From the NCBI GenBank assembly GCA_022842065.1, contig JALHQH010000026.1:101480-165479 (forward strand): a DNA stretch of 64,000 nt. The letters run 5' to 3'. Position 1 is the first letter of the stretch. Each line of letters opens with the position of its first letter. This stretch comes from Caldilineaceae bacterium. Its GTDB lineage: Bacteria > Chloroflexota > Anaerolineae > Caldilineales > Caldilineaceae. The notes under the pieces are model-generated. The model was not told the DNA's origin and made no database searches. It worked only from the letters and a program-made list of their open reading frames with translations. Below, piece by piece: positions 53,604 through 61,284 of the stretch. Position numbers and translations under genes: made by a program.

Positions 53604-54624
53604 GACGTTGAATGACTTGCTGATTTTCCTGGGCATTATTATTGTTGGCCTCTTTGTGTGGGGGGCCTTTTCGCCCTTTGAAGCGTTGGGCTGGTGGGCC
53701 GGCTGGTTTGGCGAAAAGATCTATGTCGACGCCCTGCCACCCGACGAACATATCCGTGTAGCCCGCGCCGATGCCGACTGCTATATCCTCTTTCTTTCCG
53801 GCATTGGCCGCGTTTCGGGGGAAGTGCTCAGCCGCCGTGAACAGGGATTTTTGCAGCGGCTGGCTGCCGCGTTAGGCCGGGCTGTGATTATCGACGATGT
53901 CTTTCCCTACTCGGTCAATAATCTGGCGTTGACTGGGCAACCGGTCTTTGCGCGCTTTTGGCGTTGGGCGCTGCGCCGCAAACTAGACGGCCCGAAACTC
54001 GCCGGCTATGTGATCAATATCCGTAACATCTGGCAAGTCTGTATCTCGGCCGATAATCGCTATGGGCCGATCTATAACCAGGCCATGGCCGAAGTGCTGC
54101 TGGATGCCTTGCTGCGCTATAACTATGATGTCCATAACCAACGGCCCGTCTTTATCATTGGCTATAGTGGCGCGGGGCAGATGGCGGTGGGGGCTGTGAC
54201 CTATCTACGCGAGTTGATCCAAGCGCCAATTTATGTGATTTCGCTGGCCGGCATCTTTAGCAGCGATCCCGGCTTGTTGGCCGCTGACCATGTCTACCAT
54301 CTCTATGGCGAGTTTGACCGGCCCCACAAACTAGGGTGGATGGCCCCTGGGCGGTGGCCAATTTTCCCTTCTTCGGAATGGAACCGGGCGCGGCGACAGG
54401 GCTTGATCACGTGCATCAACATTGGCCCCATGCACCACACCAGTGCCGGCGGTTACCTTGATATCAATAGCTATCTGCCGGATGGCACCACGTATATGGA
54501 TCATACGGTGCGGGTCGTTAGCGAGATTGTGTACCGCCACGCCAACGCCGGCGGGCTTACTGGTCACCAGGCCAAGGCTCAGCTCGCGCTAGCTGATGGG
54601 GCGATCACAGCTGATACGGCTTGA
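53596..54624 (+). CDS. Membrane-anchored alpha/beta-hydrolase-like protein
   Basis: 342 residues from a GTG at 53596 that overlaps the preceding gene; GGGAG stands 9 bases before it. An N-terminal helix ([18 protein letters not shown]) is followed by a soluble domain. The segment [20 protein letters not shown] has the GxSxG elbow of serine hydrolases; [12 protein letters not shown] and [15 protein letters not shown] could carry the acid, and [13 protein letters not shown] the His. No close family is recognised; the same pairing with a Yip1-like partner suggests a membrane-lipid or glycan-related role, which is speculation. Confidence 0.65.
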   Translation: MAETLNDLLIFLGIIIVGLFVWGAFSPFEALGWWAGWFGEKIYVDALPPDEHIRVARADADCYILFLSGIGRVSGEVLSRREQGFLQRLAAALGRAVIIDDVFPYSVNNLALTGQPVFARFWRWALRRKLDGPKLAGYVINIRNIWQVCISADNRYGPIYNQAMAEVLLDALLRYNYDVHNQRPVFIIGYSGAGQMAVGAVTYLRELIQAPIYVISLAGIFSSDPGLLAADHVYHLYGEFDRPHKLGWMAPGRWPIFPSSEWNRARRQGLITCINIGPMHHTSAGGYLDINSYLPDGTTYMDHTVRVVSEIVYRHANAGGLTGHQAKAQLALADGAITADTA

Positions 54625-54673
54625 CCGTTGGTCGTCATCGACATTGTGGCCCCTAAAGTGGAACACAGGAAAG

Positions 54674-54699
54674 CAGCAATTTCAAATTGAGAATTGCTG
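54674..54699 (+). terminator. Weak hairpin after the hydrolase-like gene
   Basis: CAGCAATTTCAA and TTGAGAATTGCTG pair with one bulge. It lies 50 bases after the stop codon and just before the riboswitch promoter; no U-run follows. Confidence 0.35.
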
Positions 54700-54716
54700 A
54701 CAGGAAAGTGGATCAC

Positions 54717-54744
54717 TTGACAGTTAGCTACTTTTGATTATACT
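54717..54744 (+). promoter_or_regulatory. Sigma-70-like promoter of the riboflavin transporter operon
   Basis: TTGACA (54717-54722), 16 bases, TATACT (54739-54744). Transcription would begin around 54751, about 20 bases before the riboswitch aptamer. Confidence 0.7.
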
Positions 54745-54769
54745 CAGGAGTACAATTAAATATGATTTG

Positions 54770-54989
54770 ACCTTCGGGGCAGGGTGAGGGTAATGTGTTT
54801 ACCCAATTCCCGATCGGCGGTGATCTATTCCTGTGCTGATTGAACCATGATCGCACAGCATAGTCAGCCCGCGAGTCAAGCTGTAATGGTGGCAGGTTTT
54901 CCTGGCCAACTTTTCAGCTTGGCACGAGTACGGTGCGTTGCGTAAGCAACTATTCCGTCGCCGACGGTATAGTCCGGATAAAAGAAGGT
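54770..54989 (+). ncRNA. FMN riboswitch (RFN element)
   Basis: The conserved parts of the RFN element appear in order: CTTCGGGGCAGGGTGA, AATTCCCGATCGGCGGTGAT, CAGCCCGCGAG, GCCGACGGTATAGTCCGGAT and AAAAGAAGGT. The closing stem P1 pairs ACCTTC (54770-54775) with GAAGGT (54984-54989). Two departures from the usual form are a small extra hairpin (GGGTAATGTGTTTACCC) in the P2 region and a long variable arm with several stems. It senses FMN and is expected to shut off the downstream transporter when FMN is plentiful. Confidence 0.93.
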
Positions 54990-55069
54990 TGCACAAAGCG
55001 TCCATTGTTTTTACGCGTCGTTTGACGTAACCAATGAACGTTCATTTTGTGCTATCCATCGCCAAGCTG

Positions 55070-55106
55070 CCCTGAAGTTTTCCTTATGAAGACTTCAGGG
55101 TTTTTT
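55070..55106 (+). terminator. Rho-independent terminator, riboswitch expression platform
   Basis: CCCTGAAGT (55070-55078) and ACTTCAGGG (55092-55100) followed by TTTTTT (55101-55106). It lies 81 bases after the aptamer. A competing long hairpin GCACAAA..TTTTGTGC (54991-55052) sits between them. Confidence 0.75.
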
Positions 55107-55189
55107 GTTGTGGTGCGGCCTGCGCGTGGCGTGGTGTACTACGGTACACCGCTGTCATGGCCTATGCCTGCGCGCCACTGGCGAGCCCT

Positions 55190-55226
55190 GCCCGTTGTGT
55201 CATTCGTCTACACAGCGGGCTTTTTT
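55190..55226 (+). terminator. Second rho-independent terminator in the leader
   Basis: GCCCGTTGTGT (55190-55200) and ACACAGCGGGC (55210-55220), one mismatch, then TTTTTT (55221-55226). It is 106 bases before the permease start. The leader between the two terminators also has GGTGTAC-tacg-GTACACC. Two terminators in series give tighter control. Confidence 0.7.
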
Positions 55227-55331
55227 GTGCCGCTAACGTGCGGTTGTTTTGAAAACGGTAGAAAATATTCGCTCTATCACGCAATGCAACTACCATTTGC
55301 AAACAGCGCTCGCTATCGTAAGGAACGTTCT

Positions 55332-56162
55332 ATGCATGTCGAAGAATCTGCTCAATCAGCTTGGCGTTTGCCGCTGCAGCCGCATGGCACCAACTGGGGT
55401 CAGCGTTTGACCAGCTATCGCCCTCAACTATGGGCACTGCTGGTGGTGACCGTACTGCTTTTCCTCTGGGAAGGGCTAGTGCGCTGGCAAGCCTATCCTG
55501 CGTTTATCTTGCCGGGACCATTGGTCGTGGCGCGCAAATTTATGGTACTAGCCACCGATGGGACCTTGGCCCGCCACAGTGGGGTCACCATCATTGAGAT
55601 CGCGCTTGGCTTAGCTTTGGGGCTGACCAGTGCCTGTCTACTCGGTTATCTGTTGGGTAAACATCGGGCCGTGGAGCAACTTGTTGCGCCCTACATCGTT
55701 GTTAGTCAGAGCGTGCCGATCGTGGCGATTGCCCCGCTGCTGGTGATCTGGCTGGGGAGTGGATTGGCAAGCAAGGTGTTGGTCTGCGCGTTGATCACCT
55801 TCTTTCCCATGTTGATCAACACGATTGTCGGCATCCGTAATGTCGATCCGGATCTGCATGACCTGATGCGTAGTTTGCGCGCCTCGCGCTGGCAAGTTTT
55901 CCGGTTGCTCGAAGTGCCGGCGGCCTTGCCCGTGCTTTTTAGTGGATTGAAACTAAGTGTGATTCTGGCGGTGGTCGGTGCCGTGGTAGGGGAATTTGTC
56001 GGCGCGGATGTTGGCCTTGGTTTTCTGATCAACTTGGCGCGTGGGGTGCTTGATACGCCGATGATGTTTGTGGCAATCCTCTGCTTGGTGCTCATTGCCC
56101 AGGCGCTATACATCAGTGTTGTGCTGCTAGAGCGGCGTTATCTGCGCTGGCAGCGTGAGTAG
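55332..56162 (+). CDS. ribX: ABC transporter permease, RibX/ThiX-like (riboflavin uptake)
   Basis: 276 residues from the ATG at 55332, preceded by AAGGAAC; the frame is open upstream only through the leader. It is a SsuC/TauC-type permease with six helices and the coupling loop LRASRWQVFRLLEVPAALPV followed by LFSGLKLSVILAVVGAVVGE. Such permeases serve ThiY/RibY-class binding proteins. The FMN riboswitch directly upstream points to riboflavin as the substrate. RibXY systems of this kind are known from Chloroflexi. Homologous permeases also carry thiamine precursors or sulfonates, so the substrate call rests on the riboswitch. Confidence 0.8.
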   Translation: MHVEESAQSAWRLPLQPHGTNWGQRLTSYRPQLWALLVVTVLLFLWEGLVRWQAYPAFILPGPLVVARKFMVLATDGTLARHSGVTIIEIALGLALGLTSACLLGYLLGKHRAVEQLVAPYIVVSQSVPIVAIAPLLVIWLGSGLASKVLVCALITFFPMLINTIVGIRNVDPDLHDLMRSLRASRWQVFRLLEVPAALPVLFSGLKLSVILAVVGAVVGEFVGADVGLGFLINLARGVLDTPMMFVAILCLVLIAQALYISVVLLERRYLRWQRE

Positions 56163-56192
56163 GTGAACTGTCTTGGTAACGATGCTGGGTGG

Positions 56193-56270
56193 TGATGCAG
56201 GTGCGTCGCACTGTCCAAACGGCGCGCGTACGGTTCATTTATCACTGGACAGTGCGACGCACCTGCATCA
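56193..56270. repeat. GTGCGTCGCACT hairpin, copy 2, inside the riboflavin transporter operon
   Basis: 25-bp perfect arms (56193-56217 and 56246-56270) around a 28-base loop. It starts 30 bases after the permease stop codon and ends 53 bases before the binding-protein start. Confidence 0.85.
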
Positions 56271-56323
56271 TTACCTGGCGTGAAAAATTCTCATCAATTT
56301 AGTAGAAAGTGTTTTGGTCGATA

Positions 56324-57352
56324 ATGAAGCAGCAGAAATTAATTTGGTTTCGTGGGTTGGTCATCGTTGTGCTCTGCGCGCTAGCGAGTGCTTGTATCCC
56401 GGTACAGTCACCATCTGCACCGGCTCCGCAAGCTGACGCCGCGGCGTTGATCCCCGTCAAGCTTGGCGTTGGCTACATCCCCAATGTGCAATTCACCCCT
56501 TATTATGTCGGCATCGAAAAGGGTTTTTATGCCGCCGAAGGGCTGGCTGTCAGCCTGGATTACGGCTTCGAGAACGATTACCTGAAACTGGTCGGCGTCA
56601 ATGAATTTCAATTTATGGTCGGTAGCGGCGATCAGGTGGTGCTCGGGCGGGCGCAAGGCTTGCCCGTCCGCTATGTGATGAACTGGTATACGCGCTTTCC
56701 CGTGGCGATCTTTGCCAAGGCCGAAGCACAGATTGCCCAACCCGCCGATCTAGCCGGCAAAACCATTGGCATTCCCGGCCCCTTTGGCGCTTCCTACGTC
56801 GCCTTTCGTGGGATCCTGGCGGCGGCGGGCCTGACCGAAGCCGATGTCACCTTGGCGAGCATTGGCTTTACCCAGGCCGCGGCCGTGCGCGAAGATACGG
56901 TTGATGCCGCGGTTGATTACAGTGTCAACGGGCCGGTGGTGCTTGCCCAGGAGGGCATTGAAACGACCCAGATCGGGTTGGACGATTATCTGCGTATCCC
57001 CGCCAATGGGCTGGTAACCAATGAGGAGACGCTGACCAACAATCCCGAATTGGTCGGCAAGATGGTACGCGCAACCTTGCAGGCGATCCAGTACACTCTC
57101 GACAATCCCGACGACGCCTTTGCCATTGCGTTGGCAACCGTACCCGAAGCTGGCGGCGAGAATGAAGCGGTCAACCGTGCCGTCTTCGACGCCGTGCTGG
57201 CCGATTGGACCCCTCAACCCGATCAACAGCCTGGCGCGACCACGCTGGCCGAGTGGCAGACTGCCGCCGAATTTATGCAAGAGATTGGCTTGGTCGATAC
57301 GCTGGTGCCGGCGGCAGAGTTGTTTACGAATGATTTTGTTGATAATAATTAA
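56324..57352 (+). CDS. ribY: ABC transporter substrate-binding lipoprotein, RibY/ThiY-like (NMT1/THI5 fold)
   Basis: 342 residues from the ATG at 56324 (a GTG five codons earlier is possible). The signal peptide ends in the lipobox LASAC. The mature part has NMT1/THI5-type features: KLGVGYIPNVQFTPYYVGIE, KGFYAAEGLAVSLDYG, GSGDQVVLGRAQGLPVRYVM, LAGKTIGIPGPFGASYVAFR and PELVGKMVRATLQAIQYTL. ThiY binds the thiamine precursor formylaminopyrimidine; RibY in Chloroflexus is its riboflavin-binding relative. The riboswitch supports the latter reading. A hairpin separates it from the permease gene, but the order and direction fit one operon. Confidence 0.8.
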   Translation: MKQQKLIWFRGLVIVVLCALASACIPVQSPSAPAPQADAAALIPVKLGVGYIPNVQFTPYYVGIEKGFYAAEGLAVSLDYGFENDYLKLVGVNEFQFMVGSGDQVVLGRAQGLPVRYVMNWYTRFPVAIFAKAEAQIAQPADLAGKTIGIPGPFGASYVAFRGILAAAGLTEADVTLASIGFTQAAAVREDTVDAAVDYSVNGPVVLAQEGIETTQIGLDDYLRIPANGLVTNEETLTNNPELVGKMVRATLQAIQYTLDNPDDAFAIALATVPEAGGENEAVNRAVFDAVLADWTPQPDQQPGATTLAEWQTAAEFMQEIGLVDTLVPAAELFTNDFVDNN

Positions 57353-57382
57353 TGGAAAACAATTGATTATTAATGGTTAATG

Positions 57383-57438
57383 CGGTGCGCACTTGCGCGA
57401 ATGGGATTTTTCAGAACCCATTTGCGCAAGTGGTGTGC
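57383..57438. repeat. Hairpin between the binding-protein and ATPase genes
   Basis: GCGCACTTGCGCGAATGGG and CCCATTTGCGCAAGTGGTGTGC form a long imperfect stem. It begins 30 bases after the stop codon and ends 20 bases before the ATPase start. Confidence 0.65.
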
Positions 57439-57457
57439 TGATCTGAAAGCCAGCTTC

Positions 57458-58204
57458 ATGCTTGTTGTTGAGAACGTAACTAAACATTTTCAGGCGCATG
57501 ATACCCGCCTGCATGCCCTCCAGGCCGTCAGCCTACAGGTGACGGCGGGCGAATTTGTCTGCTTGCTGGGGCCGAGCGGCAGCGGTAAAAGTACGCTGCT
57601 GCGCATTATCGGCGGCTTGGTCGGCGCGGATAGTGGCACGGTACAGTTGGAGGGGCTGCGGGTGACTGAACCCCATCCCGCGATTGGTTTTGTCTTCCAG
57701 GGTGCCAACCTCATGCCCTGGCGCACGGTGCTGGAGAATGTGCTGCTGCCCCTTGAAGTGCAACAAGGGCGTGTGGATGAAACGGCGCGGCAGCGTGCCC
57801 ATGAATTGTTGGGTTTGGTCGGGTTGCAGAGTTTTGCCCACAGCCATCCCCACCAACTTTCCGGTGGTATGCGGCAGCGGGTGGTGTTGGCACGCACCCT
57901 GTTGCAACGCCCGCGCTTGCTGCTGATGGATGAACCCTTTGGCGCGCTCGATGCCTTGACTCGTGAACGGCTCAACCTCGAGTTGCTGCGTCTCTATGAA
58001 GAACATCGTATGACTGTGCTCATGGTCACCCACAGTATTGCCGAAGCAGTTTTTCTGGCGGATCGGGTGTTGGTGATGAGTGAACGCCCAGGGCGGATTG
58101 TGGCCGATGTGGCGATTGATTTGCCACGGCCGCGGCCGTTAGCCCTGATGGGGAGCGCAGAGTTTGGTAGGTTGACGATGGCGGTGCGGGGTTGGATTGG
58201 GTGA
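57458..58204 (+). CDS. ABC transporter ATP-binding protein, SsuB/TauB/ThiZ-like
   Basis: 248 residues from the ATG at 57458; upstream in-frame codons belong to the hairpin. Walker A is GPSGSGKST, the Q-loop VFQGANLMPWRTV, the signature LSGGMRQRVVLARTLL, Walker B LLLMDEPFGALDA and the H-loop VTHSIAEAVFLADRV. The sequence groups with nitrate/sulfonate/taurine-type importers. It would energise the permease and binding protein in front, completing a riboflavin importer. RibXY systems are often found without their own ATPase, so its presence is useful. A promoter of its own is not seen. Confidence 0.9.
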   Translation: MLVVENVTKHFQAHDTRLHALQAVSLQVTAGEFVCLLGPSGSGKSTLLRIIGGLVGADSGTVQLEGLRVTEPHPAIGFVFQGANLMPWRTVLENVLLPLEVQQGRVDETARQRAHELLGLVGLQSFAHSHPHQLSGGMRQRVVLARTLLQRPRLLLMDEPFGALDALTRERLNLELLRLYEEHRMTVLMVTHSIAEAVFLADRVLVMSERPGRIVADVAIDLPRPRPLALMGSAEFGRLTMAVRGWIG

Positions 58205-58352
58205 ACAAATCTTAATTCGTGCTCAGTGTGATTGGCGCTAACCCCTTTTAGGTTACCACAAGTTGGTTGAGCACATCACGGCCCAGTATTCCTCTTACCT
58301 TGCCGTCAATCCTATGCCTATCTTCGCTTCGTGATCTTTGCCTGACTTGTGC

Positions 58353-58358
58353 TATAAT
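58353..58358 (+). promoter_or_regulatory. Extended -10 promoter element ahead of gltX
   Basis: TGCTATAAT: a perfect TATAAT with the TG extension one base before it, 82 bases upstream of the start codon. A recognisable -35 is missing, as is common with an extended -10. Nothing else is seen between 58205 and 58439. Confidence 0.55.
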
Positions 58359-58439
58359 CATAGTTCCGCTTTTTCTCAAGCGTAGAGACTGCGGAAAACT
58401 GTTCATTCACCTATTGTAACTGCGGTTAGGATCATTACT

Positions 58440-59978
58440 ATGGTAAGCACTACCCAACCCGCCCGCGTTCGTTTTGCCCCCAGCCCCACCGGCTTTTTAC
58501 ACCTGGGCGGGCTACGCACGGCGCTCTTTAACTGGCTCTATGCCCGCCACACCGGCGGCCAATTCATCCTGCGCATTGAAGATACCGACCAGAGCCGCTA
58601 CGACCCCGAAAGCCTGAACGCAATTATGACCGGGCTGCGCTGGCTGGGGTTGGAATGGGATGAAGGGCCCGATGTTGGTGGCCCTTATGGCCCCTATGTG
58701 CAGAGCGAACGCAAGGAACTCTACCACGGGTACGTGGACCAGTTGATCGCCAGTGGCCATGCCTACCGCTGTTATGTCACCAGTGCCGAGCTAGACGCCA
58801 TGCGCGATGAGCAGCGCGCCAAGGGCCTGCAACAGGGCTACGACCGTCGCCACCGCGGGTTGACCGCCGCACAGCGCGCTGCCTTTGAAGCGGAGGGCCG
58901 CACTTCGGTGGTCCGCTTTGCTGCGCCGCTTGAAGGCATCACGCGTGTCCACGACCTGATCCGCGGCGACATTGAGATCGAGAGCAGCTCGATTCTTGAC
59001 CCGGTCCTGCTTAAGAGTGACGGCATGCCCACCTATCACCTGGCCAATGTGGTGGATGATCACCTGATGCAGATTACCCACATCCTGCGCGCCGACGAGT
59101 GGATCTCTTCCGCACCGCTGCACATGCAGCTCTATGCGGCCTTTGGCTGGCAGATGCCCGTGCTTGCCCACCTGCCCGTCATCCTCGATCCCAGCGGCAA
59201 GGGCAAGATGAGCAAACGCAAAAAGATCGTCGACGGCAAAGAGTATCTGGCGCTGGTCCACGAATTTGTCGAGGCGGGTTATCTGGCCGATGCCATGTTC
59301 AATTTCCTGACCAACGTCGGCTGGAACTTTGACCCGGAACGGGAGGTCTTTACGCGGGCCGAGGTAATCGAACGCTTTAGCGATATCTCGACGATCAACC
59401 CCAAGCCCGCGGCCCTGCCCTATGAGAAGCTGGAATGGCTCAACGGCCTCTACATTCGTAATCTGCCGCCGGTGGAATTGCACCAACTGCTCGTCCCTTT
59501 CCTGGCGCGCGATCTGGGCATTGCCGCGGAAGAGTTGGCCCGCAGCGAGACCCTTTCCGAGTTGGTGCCTCATGTACAAGAGCGGCTAAAACTCTTGACC
59601 GACGCCGCCCCCTTTGTCGATTGGGCCTTCAAAGCGGCAGATGAAATTGAATACCCCGACCCGGCGGCTTTTATTGGCCGCCGCATGAGTGTGGCCGAAA
59701 CTGTGTTGGTATTGGAGGAAGGGATTCAGTTGATTGCAGACCTGCAGCCCTTTACTATCAAGGGACTAGAGGACGCTTTCCGCATCAAGGCCGAAGTATC
59801 GCAACTCAAGATCGGCCCTTTCCTCACCCCTTTCCGGGTCGCGTTGACCGGCAAAACTGTGGCCCCGCCCCTCTTTGAAAGCATGGTCGCCGTCGGCCGC
59901 GAAGAGACCCTGGCCCGTTTGCGCAATGGCCTCGCCTGCCTGCGCGCCTATGCTGGGGAAGCAATGACGACGGTTTAG
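58440..59978 (+). CDS. gltX: Glutamyl-tRNA synthetase
   Basis: 512 residues, a usual length. Class I features are clear: the HIGH equivalent in FAPSPTGFLHLGGLRTALFN near residue 20, IEDTDQSRY, the SSSILDPVLLKSDGMPTYHL region, and KGKMSKRK near residue 256. The C-terminal anticodon-binding part is typical of bacterial GluRS (VNDxxLIRN absent; FTIKGLEDAFRIKAEV, LFESMVAVGREETLARL). It charges tRNA-Glu, and possibly tRNA-Gln if the cell uses the amidotransferase route. It is monocistronic, with tandem repeats directly after its stop. Confidence 0.96.
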   Translation: MVSTTQPARVRFAPSPTGFLHLGGLRTALFNWLYARHTGGQFILRIEDTDQSRYDPESLNAIMTGLRWLGLEWDEGPDVGGPYGPYVQSERKELYHGYVDQLIASGHAYRCYVTSAELDAMRDEQRAKGLQQGYDRRHRGLTAAQRAAFEAEGRTSVVRFAAPLEGITRVHDLIRGDIEIESSSILDPVLLKSDGMPTYHLANVVDDHLMQITHILRADEWISSAPLHMQLYAAFGWQMPVLAHLPVILDPSGKGKMSKRKKIVDGKEYLALVHEFVEAGYLADAMFNFLTNVGWNFDPEREVFTRAEVIERFSDISTINPKPAALPYEKLEWLNGLYIRNLPPVELHQLLVPFLARDLGIAAEELARSETLSELVPHVQERLKLLTDAAPFVDWAFKAADEIEYPDPAAFIGRRMSVAETVLVLEEGIQLIADLQPFTIKGLEDAFRIKAEVSQLKIGPFLTPFRVALTGKTVAPPLFESMVAVGREETLARLRNGLACLRAYAGEAMTTV

Positions 59979-59993
59979 CGACACCTGACGCCC

Positions 59994-60159
59994 GTGTACT
60001 GCGCATCCCCCGATGCGCAGCCCGTCCTGCGTTGCGCCCGTTCGCATCTGGGGATGCTCACTACACATTACGACTAAAGATCGCCGTGTACTGCGCATCC
60101 CCCGATGCGCAGCCCAATTCGCTGTCCCCCCCGTTCGCATCTGGGGATGCTCACTACAC
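59994..60159. repeat. Two tandem copies of a GTGTACTGCGCATCCCC hairpin unit
   Basis: Unit 1 is 59994-60066, unit 2 is 60086-60159, offset by 92 bases. Each begins GTGTACTGCGCATCCCCCGA and ends TCTGGGGATGCTCACTACAC, nearly the complement of its beginning. The array starts 16 bases after the gltX stop. A CCACGACCACGAGACCACG tract (about 60170-60208) follows and runs right up to the surE start codon. Confidence 0.8.
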
Positions 60160-60209
60160 GTTACGACCAACCGACACCACAACACCACGACCACGAGACC
60201 ACGCGACCA

Positions 60210-61016
60210 ATGACCAAACCACTCATTCTCATTACCAACGATGACGGCATTCGTTCCAAAGGGCTAATCGCCGCTGCGGAAGCCTGTGCGGATTTAGGCG
60301 AACTCTTGATTGTGGCTCCGGCACTGCAACAATCCGCCGTTGGCCGCGCCAAGCCGCCTGGCAGCAGTGGGCGCATTCTCACCCAGACCTTGCAAATCCG
60401 TGGCCAACCGCTCACCGCCTACGCAATCGAAGGGACCCCAGCGCAGGTGGTGGAACATGCTGTGGTGGAATTAGCCCCACGCCCCATCGCCCTCGCTATC
60501 TCCGGCATCAACTATGGCGAGAATATCGGCGAAGGCATTACCACTTCCGGCACCGTTGGCGCCGCGTTGGAAGCCGCCTCGTTTGGGATTCCCGCCATTG
60601 CCGTCTCTTTGCAGACCGATCCGGCTTATTACTTCAACCACGACGCCGACCTCGACCTCGACTTTCTCGTCGCCGCCTACTTTGTCGAACGGCTGGCGAG
60701 GGCCCTGCTCTTTAATGGGCTGCCTGCCGGCGCTGATCTGCTCAAACTGGATGTACCCAGCCATGCCACGGTCAACACCGAGCTGCGCTGGACGCGACTG
60801 AGCCGCCAACGCTACTTCTACCCCGTCCCCCAAGTGCGCCAGTCCCTGAGCGACGCCGCCCCCCTCGGCTTCGAACACCGCGCCGACCCCGCCACCCTGG
60901 CCCCCGACTGCGACGTGCGCGCCGTAGTGCTTGATCATGTGGTCTCGGTCACACCGCTGGAATTGGATCTGACCGCGCCGTTTGATCAGGCCGCGTTGGA
61001 ACAGTGGTTGGCGTAA
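60210..61016 (+). CDS. surE: SurE-family 5'/3'-nucleotidase (survival protein)
   Basis: 268 residues from the ATG at 60210; the frame continues upstream only through repeat sequence. The metal-binding motif LITNDDGIRSKGL is at the N-terminus, followed by IVAPALQQSAVGRA, the SGINYGENIGEGITTSGTVG core with the Asn ligand, and AASFGIPAIAVS. These are diagnostic. SurE hydrolyses nucleoside monophosphates and short polyphosphates. The start codon lies within a run of ACGACCA-type repeats, and no good ribosome site is visible. Confidence 0.93.
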   Translation: MTKPLILITNDDGIRSKGLIAAAEACADLGELLIVAPALQQSAVGRAKPPGSSGRILTQTLQIRGQPLTAYAIEGTPAQVVEHAVVELAPRPIALAISGINYGENIGEGITTSGTVGAALEAASFGIPAIAVSLQTDPAYYFNHDADLDLDFLVAAYFVERLARALLFNGLPAGADLLKLDVPSHATVNTELRWTRLSRQRYFYPVPQVRQSLSDAAPLGFEHRADPATLAPDCDVRAVVLDHVVSVTPLELDLTAPFDQAALEQWLA

Positions 61017-61026
61017 GGGAAAATTT

Positions 61027-61227
61027 ATGATGAACTTGTCGCCACTGGATGAGTTTTTGGCGCTGCGCGGCGTGTTAAGCGATGACGAACAGTTTGGACA
61101 GGCAATGGCGTGGTTGAATAGGCAATGGGAACCATTAGAAGCAAGCCAACCGAAAGACGCTAAATTGACGACAGCGCCTTCTGGGAAAGGGGTCAGCAAA
61201 GATCCTGCTCAACCAACTATCTCGTGA
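61027..61227 (+). CDS. Small hypothetical protein that reads into a repeat element
   Basis: 66 residues, starting 10 bases after surE with AGGGA in front. The first 47 residues (LSPLDEFLALRGVLSDDEQF, then a Trp-rich helix ending NRQWEPLEA) look like a real acidic helical protein. The remainder is encoded by the TTCTGGGAAAGGGGTCA repeat (from 61179), which supplies the stop codon. The original C-terminus may have been replaced when the repeat arrived. No family recognised. Confidence 0.4.
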   Translation: MMNLSPLDEFLALRGVLSDDEQFGQAMAWLNRQWEPLEASQPKDAKLTTAPSGKGVSKDPAQPTIS

Positions 61228-61240
61228 CCCCTTCCCGGAA
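61179..61240. repeat. TTC(C/T)(T/G)GGAAGGGGTCA hairpin, stand-alone copy
   Basis: TTCTGGGAAAGGGGTCA (61179-61195) and TGACCCCTTCCCGGAA (61225-61240). The same core sits nested inside another palindrome at 43060-43121. Confidence 0.75.
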
Positions 61241-61284
61241 CGTGACCTCCTTCTGATTTGAATTTGACTGCCGATTTTGACACT

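Noticed and set aside
54770..54989. TPP riboswitch, suggested by the ThiY-like binding protein
   Set aside because: The conserved TPP CUGAGA core is absent, while the RFN boxes are present in order with a matching P1 stem.
58791..59579. 262-residue reading frame opposite gltX
   Set aside because: Antisense shadow produced by the codon bias of gltX.
59994..60159. Two-unit tandem array as a mini-CRISPR
   Set aside because: Each unit is itself an imperfect palindrome over its full length, only two copies exist, and no cas genes are near.
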